From Neoscytalidium dimidiatum (taxonomy: Eukaryota; Ascomycota; Dothideomycetes; Botryosphaeriales; Botryosphaeriaceae): a DNA stretch of 64,000 bases. The notes under the pieces were generated by a model that made no database searches, was not told the DNA's origin, and worked only from the letters and a program-made list of their open reading frames with translations. The translations under genes and the position numbers were made by a program. Below are positions 12,107 through 23,651 of the stretch, piece after piece. Where the stretch lies: contig CM074703.1 in assembly GCA_037367355.1 (NCBI GenBank), positions 248,001 through 312,000 of the forward strand. Reading direction: 5' to 3'. How positions within the stretch are numbered: position 1 is the stretch's first letter; each line of letters opens with the position of its first letter.

Positions 12107-13478
12107 GTGAAAACAATCGTGCTCGCCATGACGCTTTGCCGAGCAGGGAAGAAACGCCGTCCGTCGTTGTTCTGCAATGACCTTTGGAGGGAGAAAGAGA
12201 GCCCGGACGTACCAGAAATGGAATGCGTCGAAACGCCTGTAGAGCTTCCATCCGAACTGGAACCTCAAGAGCTGGAGGGCGATTACCCTACATCATACTC
12301 TGCGATCGAAGTAGCATCTCTCCAGGAGGACCTTTCCCAACCTCAATTGCACTCCCCTGAACCGACTCTCCGGCAAGAGGACATACCGAAACATGAACAA
12401 AGGTCCAGGCAGCCCGAAATCAGAGCAGAGGCCAGGAGAAGACCACAATCACGCATAATCCCAAAGCTAAGAATATCACAACCATCTCCGCCTGGCTCGA
12501 GCGCGCGAAGGACATCATCTCGGAATTCCCTCGCTTCCACGCTGTCGGGGACCTCATCTGCCCCTTTCCGGAAGCACACAGCGTACCCATGGAGCCCGGG
12601 CGATGTCGCTGCAGGCAGTGGATCCGCAAGTAGTCCAGCAATCACCATCTCAGCTGCGCCCAGCAACAGCTTTCCAAAGCCGCCATACCCCTTATACTCC
12701 TGTCTTTGCTGGCGAGAGCACAATGCAGACGCGCACAACCCAGCTCTCCCAGGCTGCTCAGATTCAGCTGCCTCAGTGCTTCCTGCGGCCTGTCAACCGG
12801 CACAGTCTCCATCTTCCGAGAAGAGTTCGGATTGTGTTGTAGGCAAAGAGCCTTTTAGCATCCAGTCAGCCAAATCCATCAAACGCCAGGATTCACTGGG
12901 GAGTGCAGGGAACTCCATAAAGACCAATGCAACAACCCTCCTAAAGCCCGCGTCTTGCAACAACAACAACAACAACAACAACCAGGGCTCGAGAAATGCT
13001 AACCTGGCCCGATACCACGATCAAAGCCGCTACGGATCCACCAGGGTAGCAAAATCCAGACAAGCCCGGGGAAAAGGTAAAGAAGTTGACCGATCACGCC
13101 CCCCGGAACGCAGCGACAAATTTCGTGGAAGATCTCATCGACAGAAGATCCCCGCTATTTCCATCTCTGTGGATGCTACGTGAAGCCGTCCGTGATATCA
13201 ACGCGCGCATCGCTTTGCACATAATGGAGATCATGTTGCAGGCTTTCGCATGTCTGAGCTGGCTTGGCCGAGATGAAATACTCTCTTTCAGAAACGGAAC
13301 CATCAATCGACCGTCTGCTACTTTGCTGAAGCTGAGAACGGTTGTGAACGGCTCTCCGGGCGTTCAAGTCGAAAGTATTAGCGAGTTGGGGCGATGCCTA
13401 CCGAAAATAAGAGCGCAACTGAACGTTGAAAATACGTACGGAGAGCAGGACGTGCAACCACAAGAGCCTTGTGCCTGA
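12107..13478 (+). CDS. hypothetical protein: disordered N-terminus, helical C-terminus
   Basis: Two exons, 12107-13076 and 13132-13478, are proposed. The 55-bp intron has a GTAAAG donor, a TTGAC branch-like site and a GAAG acceptor, and phase is kept, giving about 438 residues. The first 320 residues are rich in Ser, Pro, Gln and Arg with an Asn run encoded by a CAA/AAC repeat (about 12957-12981), so largely disordered. The last 115 residues (from DLIDRRSPLFPSLWMLREAV) look helical and globular. I do not recognise a family. The start is uncertain: an overlapping acidic frame at 11989-12180 could be spliced in as an upstream exon. Basic clusters (GKKRR, RGKGKEVDR) would allow nuclear localisation, but this is only a guess. 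Confidence 0.42.
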
Positions 13479-15596
13479 ATTACAGAAATGAATTGCACCG
13501 GCGGTGGAGAGCTGCGCTGATTAAAGTGTCGACCGGCCAGCGATGGGGGAGGCGGTGCCCGTGTGCCGCGGTCGACCATTCTACATAACCTCCGTCAATT
13601 AGCCACAAGCCAAGCCCCATGAACGACTGATGATTCGTCGAACATATGTCCAACTGCATACCCGGCTTACCCGAAATGGTCGAACCAGGCTATAGTACTT
13701 GCAGCATTCGCATGCATCGAGCATCTTTGTCGACAGGCGGCATTATCATTCGCAGTATCAAGAGACATCCCTCTCGACAGGAAAGCCACATTAACAGCAA
13801 GGATGGAGACATTTGAAGCCAGGCGGACCGCATGCAGCGCCATGCTAGTTCTACTCAACCACTGCCTTTTCGTTCCTCTCAGAACCTTTGCGACATTTTC
13901 CAGCGATCAAATACGGAGATAGACGAATGCTCAATCACCCACGCAGCGCGATGCGTAATCCGATCTACCGCCGTGAACCCGACAAGCCTCGTATGCTCTC
14001 CGATCAAGAGAAATGGGCCGGTGGCATTCTGGCAGACCATTTCGACACGGCAATATTTCTTGGCGCCGGTACTCTGTCGTCGCCGGCATCAAGTCAAGAG
14101 AAAGAATGCGCATCGCCAACCGATGGTAGACCACGCCCGTTCGGAAGGGGCTGAAATTTGCTTCAGCCGACGTTAACAGCCATAGTCCAGTAACGGCGTC
14201 GTCTTCGTCCTCCCTTCAATGCTGCGGCCACACTTTCGTCAAAGACCAGACGCTTCTTCGGCACCAGCACGAGGTCTCTTCTTGCCCTAACTACGAGGGA
14301 AAGCAAGCAGCATTGTAATGTAGGCTATGTCGAAAGCAATTCGCCAGGAAGTACAATGTCAAGCAACATCTCTCGGAGTAGAAACATGACTATGCTGAAC
14401 AGGCAGCAAAGCGGCTCGTGAACATATGGCATCCAAAAAGGGATATCGACTCTGCCTGAGAGACGAGGACGTTGGCGGAGTTCAAATGAAATGGGAGCTG
14501 TCTGGAAGTTGTAGATTTCTTGATGAGGTCGATGCTAGGATTTTGAGAGACATCTGTCAGCTCTCGATATGATTGCATTGGTGCATCCCATGAGAGTGTT
14601 AATAGGCAATGTAGATTGCCTAACACTGCAACAATAATCTCTAGCCAATAGCACCTAACCCTGACCTGGACGTTGAGAGTAAAACGTTTCGGTGCGGTAT
14701 CCTTACTGAATTTGTTCAACAAATGCGATTGTCAGCCTTGCAGCGGCGAACAGTCAGTACAATCCTCATCCTCACTCAACTCACCAAACACCAAGCACAA
14801 AGATACGTATACAGATAGGTCAGTTTAAAGCGGACTTTTATTATAGCAACCATCAGTCTATTGCCATTAGCAGTGCCACAATGACCACAGCTGCGACAAG
14901 ATAAAAAGAGAACAAAGCCAGGCAGCTTCCCTCTTCGCCAGCCCAGCCCCCTCGCCTCTTCCCCACTCATCACCTATGCCCGCCTACTAGTGACCCCACA
15001 CGTCTCCTTCGGCGCCAAACGTGTAGTGAATTTCGCCCCAACCGGAAGACCAGTTGGGCAACACTGAATAGCCTCGAATGCCATCATCAACTCGCAGATA
15101 CCCACTCCAACCCTCCCCCCCTATGCTGTAAAAAAGGGGACCTCGTAAAGCAAGGCATAATAACTCGTGTTCATGTGTGACGAATGAAAAGTAAAAAGAA
15201 ATAGAAACTACTAAACACCCCTGCAGTAACCGCTTACCCATGCATCCTATACCCTACGGGCGAGAACCCAACTGGTCGAATTCGTACCTTCGTCTGACAA
15301 CAGATAAATGGTTCGAGAGAGAAGAAAAGAGGAAGATAGCTTGAAGAGGTTAACACAGGACAAACTCCAACGCCCGGCTTCGTATCACATCTCCGCATCT
15401 TCCACAATGCGTATTTTTGTTCCTTTGACCCTCCGCAGGATGGAGGGAAAGGCTTTGTGAAGAATAATATGAAGCCATGGTTGCATGAAACCATGAGCAA
15501 GAAAGGGCCAAGTTGAGGAGAAGGGCAGGGTCATGAAGCTCCCTCTCCACGGCCAAACCAATCGTTTTAGTGCGGGAATTCCGTTCCGGAATCCAT
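13479..15596. other. intergenic region, no supported complete gene
   Basis: Short frames only. The one stretch with a protein-like look is the minus-strand frame ending at 14987 (see findings). The right end should include the 3' untranslated region of the Hsp40 gene. Confidence 0.45.
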
Positions 15597-16954
15597 TTAC
15601 AAAATTTCCTTCAGCTTATTCTTTTGATCGATCGTCAGGCTGGTCGGGAATTTGATCTTGACGCCGATGATGAAATCGCCGCGCTCGGCGGGCTTCTTGC
15701 TCTTCGGCATGCCTAGGCCGGGGAACTTGTCCGTGTATTCTGGTGATGTGGGACCTGCCGAGCCGACTGAAATGTTCTTACCATCGATAGTCTGGACAGT
15801 CCGCCTCCAGCCTGTCAGAGCTTCCTTGAGGTCGATCTCGACAATATGCTTAAGGTCGTCGCCTTCGCGCTTGTAAAGTGGGTGCTCTTTCTGTGACGGA
15901 AGTTAGTTAAGCACCGTTCGAATGATTGACACCGATGTAAGGTTGATGGGCACTCACCTCTTGAACGATGAAGTGAAGGTCTTGGGTACCACCCTCAACC
16001 TGATCACCCACGTCCGAGAACTTAATCTTCGAGCCAGCCTTGAGACCCTTCTTGATCGGCACCTCAAGGATCCTGTCCTGCGTGCTCTGTTTCCCGGTGG
16101 CCTGGTCGTACGTCTTGCGCTTGATCTTCATCTTCTTGGTGGTGCCGTTGAACAGCTCCTCCAGCGTGACGTACAGCGGCTTCTCCACGACCGTAACCTC
16201 CGGCGTTTGCGCCCTCCTCTGCTCCTGCGGGAACCCGCGACCGGTGCTCGACCTCTTCGCGCCGGGCCGCGCCCCGCCGGGGAACCCTCCGGGCATGCCT
16301 CCGAAACTGGCGAAGCCTTCGTCATCATCCATGCCTCCCATGCCGCCGGCAGCGCCGTTGCGGAAGAACTCGGAGAATATGCTTTCCGGGTTGGAGAAGT
16401 TGAAGCGGGCGCCGCCACCGGGACCGGTCGAGAAGTGGAAGGTCCTCGTGCCACCGCCGCCTCCGCCGCCCATGTCGGCGAAGGGGAAACCGCCGGCGCC
16501 TGCGAAGGGGTTGCCGCCGTCGGCGAACCCTTCGGCACCTTCTGGCGGAGGAGCGCCACCGCGTAGTATGAACTCGAGGCCGAACTGGTCGTACATCTTG
16601 CGCTTCTCGGGGTCCGACAGGATTTCGTAGGCCTGTGAGATTTCTGTAGAGGCGAAAGCGTTAGCCATGTCTGTGCTTGCTGGGCGACCGTCATCGCATG
16701 GTTGGATGCATCGTGGGGCTGGCGTAGGGTTAGCCTCGGTTCACTCACCTTTGAACTTCTCTGCGGCCTGAGGGTTGTCCTTGTTCTTGTCGGGATGCCA
16801 CTTGAGGGCACCCTTTCTGTAGGCCTTGCGGATATCATCTTGTGATGCGGAAGGGCTGATGCCTGTGGGCGACGTGTCAGCGGGCGACGTTCAGCGACAG
16901 CGGGAATGAAGCGGACCTACCTAGCGCATCGTAGAGCTTGGTCTCCTTGACCAT
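15597..16954 (-). CDS. type II Hsp40 co-chaperone, Sis1/Psi1-like
   Basis: Four exons: 16954-16921, 16862-16749, 16643-15958 and 15890-15597, with GTAGGT or GTGAGT donors and CAG acceptors. Phases agree, giving 375 residues. An N-terminal J-domain carries the HPD triad at about 34-36 (LKWHPDKN), which stimulates Hsp70 ATPase activity. A Gly/Phe-rich stretch with Gly-Gly-Met segments follows (about 70-185). The two beta-barrel substrate-binding domains run from about 190 to 360 ([20 protein letters not shown], then the KNISV strand near the end). There is no CxxCxGxG zinc domain, so this is class B. The very short first exon is typical of such genes. It should act with cytosolic Hsp70 in folding and translation initiation. 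A heat-shock-element-like site lies about 230 bp upstream. Confidence 0.95.
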
Positions 16955-17181
16955 GGTGTGTGAACGGCGATGTGTGTTGCGGATTAGGTATGGTAAAGAG
17001 TTGCAAAGGAGGTAACAGAAGCAAGTATGTCGGTGAGGTTCTAATAGCCCGTGGCAGTGAAGGTCGTGCGTGGAAGTCTCATGGGCCGGCAGGTTTCTGG
17101 GCGTTTCTCAAGCCGGTCTCCCCACGCCGTTAAGCTTGGGCTCCCTCGCCTGACGTACTTGGTGCCGCTCTTATCGATATG

Positions 17182-17199
17182 GAAGGTACGAGAAGCTTC
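17182..17199. promoter_or_regulatory. possible heat shock element upstream of the Hsp40 gene
   Basis: The sequence contains GAA-nn-TTC at correct 5-bp pitch (17192-17199) and another GAA exactly 10 bp before it, a gapped heat-shock-element arrangement. It lies about 230 bp upstream of the Hsp40 start at 16954. The link is inferred from motif and position. Confidence 0.35.
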
Positions 17200-17886
17200 G
17201 ATCTCCGCCGCTCTTGGCGGCCACCGCACCCGCCCGCGGGAGCCGCAACACCAAGATCTGCATGCCCTGCGGATCATGATCAAATGGCGCGGAGATAACT
17301 CGTACCGCGCCGAAAGCCTCTGATCGGTCGCTCGGCTATTTTTAACAGCGAGCTATCCCGGCTAGACCGCGTCCCTCTGGTGCTATGAGCTATTGTCACT
17401 AGTTAGCACATCCGCTCAAGGACTGGTATATCAACATCATTGCGTTCTCCTAGCACGTGCCAGCTATCGCTGGTTCGCGTACAGTAGTCTCGTGTAGAGA
17501 TGCAGGATGTCTCGCTCGGCTGGACCTCGCTAAGATATCTCGACCTACTATTCCTCGAGGTGGCGCCTTCGTCTAGCATTGTCTCTGAATGTTGTATGCC
17601 ACAGGCCAATCTGCTCAGTATTCCAGCGTAGCAAATTTTGATCAGTAAGGAAGACTTTTTCATTCGATTGCTTTTCGCAATTATCAGAATCCCAGCCCAA
17701 TAGTCCGTATTACGCCATCATAATCCGCAAACTCCCCGTCCGGAATTGGTATGGTACAGGCTCGGTCCATGCTATGCTCGCAGCCAGACAGCCAGCTCAT
17801 CAAAAGGCCCCCGTAGACTGAGTATTCCAAGCGAGCTGTTCCCATCCCGTGCAATGAAACTATCACATCTTGCCGCAGCTTTCTGC

Positions 17887-19414
17887 TCATTCGCTATCGC
17901 TGTCCTTCGACGACTTGAGGGACTTGCGCTTCTCCTTTTTTTCCTTCTTCTCTGCCTTCCTGCGCTTGCGCTCAGCCTTCTCCTCCGCCGTCTCACCCTC
18001 ATGCTTGCTCTTCCTCTTCTTCTCCTTCTTTTCCTCGCCGTTGACGGAGGCAGGGGCGTCGGGAAGCTCCTCGTCATCGGCGGTCGGCGGGACAGGAGGG
18101 GCGTTAAGCACATCCTGCTTAGAGGTAGTCTCGGCGACAGGCTGGGATGCAGCAGCCTCCTCGGCGGCAGACAGGTCCTTGTAATTCTGCTTCCATGTGG
18201 CGGGCGTGTTCTCGTTCGGGCGGCCGAACTTGTCGAGCTTGCCGTCTGCCTTAAGCTTCTTCTTCTCTGTGGCAACCGGTCCAAGACCCCACCTCTTAGG
18301 GTAGAGGTCACGCTCCATGATGACACGCTTGATCTTGGCGACGACGCCGTGGTCGCAGGTGGTCATTTCGACCGTGGACATCAGAGCGATACCGAGAGCA
18401 ATGGCTTCACCCTTGGTGGTCATGAGAACGACCTCCTCGTGGATCTCAATCTCCTTGTCTGTTTTGCATGTCAGAACGAGCCGCAATCGTTGAGGGAAAG
18501 CGCATGCACTTACCGAAGCGGAGCAGACCCGGGATCATGAGCTTGGCACCGTAGCAGACAGCGTTGACGGCGCTGTCCTTGACGACGATCCTCTTGTAGC
18601 TGGTGAGCAGCGACTCGAGAGGGGAGATGACCTTGCGCAGATACGACTCGTCCATGCTGTTATCGTGCAGCCACTGGGCATCCAGAACATCGTGCAAAGT
18701 GACCATATTATCTTGTTCGCTCATGGCACCAGACCTAACACGCCTGAGCTCCTGCATGTGAGCGCCAACACCAAGCAGAAGACCAAGGTGGACGCAGAGA
18801 GTACGAATGTAGGTGCCGGCCTCGCAGCTCACCCAGAAGACGCCCAGGTGACGATCGTTGTCGAACTCGTAGAGCTTGCTCTCGTGGATGGTACGGATAC
18901 GGAGCTGACGCTTGACGGCGGAAATGAGCGGCGGGCGCTGGAAGAGAGCACCGGTGAGGGTCTCGAGAGCGCGGGCGAATTGGGCCTCGCCGCCGGGGAT
19001 CTTGTCGTGAAGGCGAATAACGCACACGTATTCCTTACCAGCGCCCTGCTGCGACTTGACCAGACGGGTGGCACGGTCAATGCAGACAATAAGACAGCCG
19101 GTAACCTTGGGGTCGAGAGTGCCACTGTGGCCGGTCTTCTCGACGCGCAGGATGCGCTTGACCCAGGCGACGACCTCGTGGGAGGAGGGGTTGGAGGGCT
19201 TGTCGAGATTGATGACACCGCTGGAAATGTACTGCTTGATATCGCGCTTGTGAGGCGCGCAGCCGTGGGGAATGGGGACGAAGTGGTTGCTGCGAGAAAG
19301 CATTGTGCTGTAGTTCTTCAGAAGCAGCGGCCACTCGCTGGTGTCGATGGGCGGCGTGGTGGCCGCCGGCTTGATGGTGTAGTCCGCATCATTGGCAGAG
19401 ACGAGGGCAGCCAT
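17887..19414 (-). CDS. CBF5: H/ACA RNP pseudouridine synthase (dyskerin/Cbf5)
   Basis: Two exons, 19414-18514 and 18458-17887 (intron GTAAGT...ACAG, 55 bp), give 490 residues, as expected for Cbf5. The order is a dyskerin-like N-terminal domain ([24 protein letters not shown]), the TruB catalytic domain with the nucleophile aspartate in [14 protein letters not shown] (about D101), and a PUA domain from about 275 to 350. A Lys/Glu-rich nucleolar tail ([12 protein letters not shown] and a KKxEKK repeat) ends in SKDSDSE. It catalyses guided pseudouridylation of rRNA in H/ACA snoRNPs in the nucleolus. The ATG at 19414 is preferred because the 68 codons upstream encode low-complexity Ser/Arg and cross a GA repeat in what is probably the 5' leader. 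Confidence 0.97.
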
Positions 19415-19504
19415 TTTAAAGGTCTCCGCGCGGGAAATGCTGGACGTTGCTTTGATGGCGCTGCGAGGGGACAGTCGTCGCGGGCTGGAGATGGAAAGCG
19501 CAGC

Positions 19505-19528
19505 AGAGAGAGAGAGAGAGAGAGAGAG
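19505..19528. repeat. (AG)n tract in the CBF5 5' leader or promoter
   Basis: An uninterrupted AG run of about 24 bases starts about 90 bp upstream of the CBF5 start. On the gene's strand it is a CT-rich tract, a common feature of leaders and core promoters of highly expressed fungal genes. Confidence 0.8.
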
Positions 19529-20245
19529 CTCGACTTTTTTTCGCTTGTCGCTTCTTGCGCGGGTCTGTGCGCTCGCACTTCTGATTGGTCCGGGCCACTT
19601 CCGCACGGTGCTTCCCACACCACTACTACCGCTCCACTACCGCTGTCCTTTGCAAAATCATTTGTACTCAGAGCTGCTAATTTTCTCATGATTCATAGTC
19701 TATAGAAAATGAGGGAACTGCATTCACTGTTCCTCAATTCTAGGAGATGCTCCCGGGTTTTTCTGTAGACGCCTGCAGAAAATTTAAGGACCAGCGAGTG
19801 TTCGACTGTGCTGAATCCGTCCTCTCATTGCTTTCTTCCTGGAGCAATTGTGCTCTTCCTTACAATTGCTGAAATCAAAACCGAGTACGTTCGGGTGGTA
19901 GTGGACTATTGGGTTTAAGCTGCAGGTAGACTCAAACCACAGCAATATCTGCACGTGAAGATGGGTTTCCCCCGCAATGCTACGCCGCTTGCTGCCACGA
20001 CTGTCGAAGTCATGTCTCAAATGAGCGGTCGGTTCCGCTCCGCGAACGCAGAAGGGAAGGTGTGCTCGGCAAAAAGCCACAGCAGCCAATCGCCCCCATG
20101 GTCGTCTCCCAGGATGTGTCTCTCTTGTCTCCACTTTGCAAAGTGGTCGTTCGACTGTGCCACAATGGGGAGGATACATAGATGGAGAGCTGCAAAGCAA
20201 GTCCTTCACTCGAGAATACTCAGCCCTCAGAGGAGCCCGCGCACA

Positions 20246-21320
20246 ATGGCGAGTGATACCGATTCATCTTACGACACAGATTCGCTCTACACCGACCTCT
20301 CCGCCTCCGTAACATCATCGATCAGGGAAGGCAAATTCGAGAACGGCCGCCGTTACCACGCTCACCGAGAAGGGACTTACGTATTACCCGATGACGAAAA
20401 AGAGCAAGATAGATTGGACCTCATGGGTCACTGTTTCAACCTTGCTCTCAAAGGCAAGCTCCACAAGGCTCCAGTCAGAGACCCAAGCCTCTGCCTCGAC
20501 ATAGGCACAGGAACGGGCCTGTGGGCTTTAGATTTCGCAGATACACATCCAAACTGCCAAGTAATAGGCACAGACCTGAGTCCCATTCAACCGTCTTGTG
20601 AGAACACTAATCCTCCTAAAGCTGACGAACCATTTGGCTGATCTCAATCCGCGTGCCAGGGTCCGCGCCGAACTGCAAATTCATCATTGACGACGCCAAC
20701 GCCGACTGGCTCTTTGCAGAGAAGGGCCAATTCGACTTCATCCACGCACGCTACGTCTACGCCGGCATAGATGACTGGAATCGGCTTTGGAGGCAAAGCT
20801 ACGAACACCTAAGGCCCGGTGGTTGGGTTGAGCACCAGGAACCCTCAGCCTGGTTCGATACTGACGACCCGGATTTCAAGAATTCGCAGTCTCACTTCTG
20901 GCAAACTAAGACGGATGAGGCCTCCGCCAAAATGGGGAAGCGATTCAACGTCGCGCACGAGCAGAAGGAGCGCATGGTCAAAGCCGGTTTCGAGAATGTC
21001 CGACAGGACGTGATCGATGTCCCGCTCGGCACATGGGAATCGAGCAAGGCTGAGCTGGGAAAGTGTGCTTTGCTCAACATGGTCGAGGCTGTCCGGTATG
21101 TATGCTCCGCATCGTTCGTTTCTCAACTTCGATCATCGCCCCAATCTAACCCAAAATCTACAGGCCCAGCTGTCTGGCCATTTTCACGCGCGTTCTAGGT
21201 TGGGACCTCGTACGGAGTGAAGCGCTAAGTGCATCTGTCATCAAAGAGCTTCTTTCCCAAAAGTACAAGATCTCAATCAAGATATATTACACTTACGGAC
21301 AGAAACCTCAGACGCTGTAG
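20246..21320 (+). CDS. class I SAM-dependent methyltransferase, LaeA-like (TAM-type)
   Basis: Three exons: 20246-20597, 20660-21095 and 21164-21320, with donors GTGAGA and GTATGT, CAG acceptors and matching phases, giving 314 residues. After an acidic Ser/Tyr-rich start comes the family entry pattern GRRYHAHREGTYVLPDDEKE. SAM motif I is LDIGTGTGLWALDFA (about 84-98), followed by the acidic-loop pattern VIGTDLSPIQPSW, with the Trp codon split by intron 1. Later come FDFIHARYVYAGIDDW and LRPGGWVEHQE. This is the large fungal group of methyltransferases related to LaeA and to trans-aconitate methyltransferases. Substrates are mostly unknown, and such genes may sit near or away from secondary-metabolite clusters. 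No biosynthetic cluster surrounds this one. Confidence 0.9.
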
Positions 21321-21943
21321 TAGTTTTCTCTCATTTCCATTTCGTCAGTTTTTAGGTCGGAGAGCCTCCTGGCAGCTGGTCGATTTCTGGCATGTCTCAT
21401 GCGCAAATCCCGTCTCAGCAAGCTCTATAGTAAAAGTTGGATGAGATGTGCCCTGTGTCCGAAATGTGCTTGTGCTACACCTCAATTCCGCTGGCTGTGA
21501 AGAAGCGGAGACGAAAGGCGGGAGGTCATCCAAACCCATTAGTCCTGGGGTCTCTGGAGCCGTTCATCAGACCAACGAAGGGTCAGATAGTCTGAGCTAA
21601 AGGCTGGATCCCTCGGAAATTTAGATCAGTTCCAGCAACGGACTCACGCCCGTAATTAACCGTCAGAAAGCCTTCCCAGTCAGGACTCCAAATAGAAATC
21701 ATTTAGCGTGGTTACCGTGGTAGACCTGTGCTTGGGCCGTCGAAGCCCCTGACACTTGGGACTAATGCAGGTGGGCGATTCCGTGGCCACGGTATGGATC
21801 TGCGACTCCGACCTCATCTTTACACGTAAACAGAAAAGTGCGAAGGATAGAAATGAAGCAGAATCCATTGGTGGCCTTGCATACTATTACATCAAATGCC
21901 CAGGGAACCGTTACCAAGCTCCACCGCCACCTATCCTGGCCGA

Positions 21944-23112
21944 TCAGTCTCCTCCAAGACGACGGCCCGGACCGCGTGTTGAAGCCCAGCTTGATCCGGT
22001 GGTACGTGCTTCACCAGGCGCACCAAACGCCACGCCATAGCCACGCTGTGCCGGAGCGGGACGTACTCCACCACCTCCGAAGTACTCCTTGACGAAGCCG
22101 GGGACTTTGATTGGATTCCTGCCACCGCCGAATGTCGGCCAGATACGGGTCAGGAAATCGTAGAGGTGCGCGGCGAGAAGACCAATCCCCTGATGCATTG
22201 CCGCTCCTTGGCCACCCATGACGAAGGTGACAAGAAGCAGCAAATAGGGCAGGTACTTCGCTTGGATGGTAACGACGAAAAACGTGACCATGCGAGTGGC
22301 GTTATCCTGGGCATACGTATACGTGATGGCCATGATGAGTGCATCGAGAAATCTGTAAGCACCGAGTAGATAGCCAGCCAGAGCCTTGAGTCAGGAGTCA
22401 GCAATCAAATGTCCAGCTCATGCCCGCAGAGCACCTTTGCGACATGGGGGGAACGCGAGGATGGGTATGTAGGGAGCCAAAACCACCTAACGGAATGGGA
22501 AATCCGATAAGTTTTCTCAACTGACTTTCCCACCATGGCTACACCGCACACGGACCGTGTAGATTATGCGAATGTTTGACCCGTGTGAAATGTAGCGACG
22601 ATCTCCCTCGATTCCAGGAACCGCTTCAGCTAGAGAAGGCTGGGCGGGCAGATATTCGAGGTCCCAAAGAAAAGCAAACATTTTGAAAATAGTATGTCAC
22701 GACGGTGTGCGCTGCGGGCACAACCAGGGCGACGGACTTACCACAATGACAAGGCCATTGAAGACGATGTACATGAAGAAAGCTCCCGGCTCCGAGAACC
22801 GGGGCGAGTTCAGCTCCAGCTGCGAACCATACTGGTACAGGAAGTATGGGTCGAATATGATGCTCATTTGCGGACCCGTTATGAAGAATGATGTGACCAG
22901 CCTCCAGACTTGCGGCGGGAAAGCGAAGACCTTGTGGCTAAGAAAGATCAAGGGATAGAAAGGAAGAAGGCCGCTATAGACGCCGATGGAGGTGAGGAGA
23001 GAGCCTATGACGAGGGTTCTGCGCATCAGCATCAGAATCAGTTCCTGCGCGACACGAGGACATGGCTGCAAACGTACCTCGTCACGGGCGGCCAGGTCCG
23101 GACGACATCCAT
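21944..23112 (-). CDS. derlin, ER-associated degradation (Der1 family)
   Basis: Three exons: 23112-23078, 23018-22742 and 22384-21944, giving 250 residues. The short first exon encodes MDVVRTWPPVTR, the usual derlin N-terminus. Exon 2 contains the WR motif of the rhomboid-like fold (PPQVWRLVTSFF) and hydrophobic helices. Exon 3 carries the YTYAQDN loop, VTFF, QGIGLLAAHLYDFLTRIWPTFGGG, and a Gly/Arg-rich cytosolic tail. Derlins are catalytically dead rhomboids that help retrotranslocate misfolded proteins from the ER to the proteasome with the Hrd1/Cdc48 system. Intron 2 is long for this window (357 bp, GTAAGT...CAAG); phase 0 on both sides and a clean family match across the join support it. 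The gene is divergent from LYS9, sharing a 540-bp intergenic region. Confidence 0.92.
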
Positions 23113-23452
23113 GTTGGGCAGTGTGTAATTAGCAGGCGACCGGTGGGTGGTGATTGAGCGTGCACGGAGGGGAGAGGCGATTGTCGAGCCGCGCGCAAGG
23201 TTTATGAACGCGGGCTGACTGGAAGCCTGTGGAAGGCAGCAGTTGTTTGTGTTTCGTGGCAGGTTGCGGCAAAGCTGCGCCTCAGGCCGGCATCACAGAA
23301 AGGCCGATCGCCGCAGGCATCGCTACTTACCGCCCGCCGCCTTGGCTTGGGCACAGGGCGCGAAAGCCGCAGCCAAGCGGGCCAGGCGGCCCCGCACAGG
23401 GGTCTGCCGCAGCGATGACGGAGGCGGTGGCCCCCCCACCATAGAAATCTTT

Positions 23453-23459
23453 TGAGTCA
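23453..23459 (+). promoter_or_regulatory. candidate Gcn4/CpcA site upstream of LYS9
   Basis: TGAGTCA (the palindrome-like AP-1/Gcn4 consensus TGACTCA read on the other strand) lies 193 bp before the LYS9 start. Lysine biosynthetic genes are classic targets of cross-pathway control. The binding itself is inferred. Confidence 0.5.
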
Positions 23460-23651
23460 ACTCGACAAGCGCGCCCAACGACATCTCGTCCATAAACATC
23501 AACAGAGGTACGTTCTCCCGCATTATATTAGCGCTTGAAACCTCCAATTCCTGCCCACTTCTTGCCACACTCGCTTTGCATCCTTTTGCGGGCTCAATTG
23601 GACGCTTACACCCCGGCTACAGGAACCTCGTCTATTCGAGTCTTCACCAAA

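Noticed and set aside
15922..16630. Overlapping plus-strand frames of 196-214 codons
   Set aside because: They are antisense to the Gly-rich part of the Hsp40 gene, and their Pro/Ala/Leu-rich composition reflects that.
18665..19705. 346-codon plus-strand frame
   Set aside because: It is antisense to CBF5, which is strongly supported. It has no family pattern.
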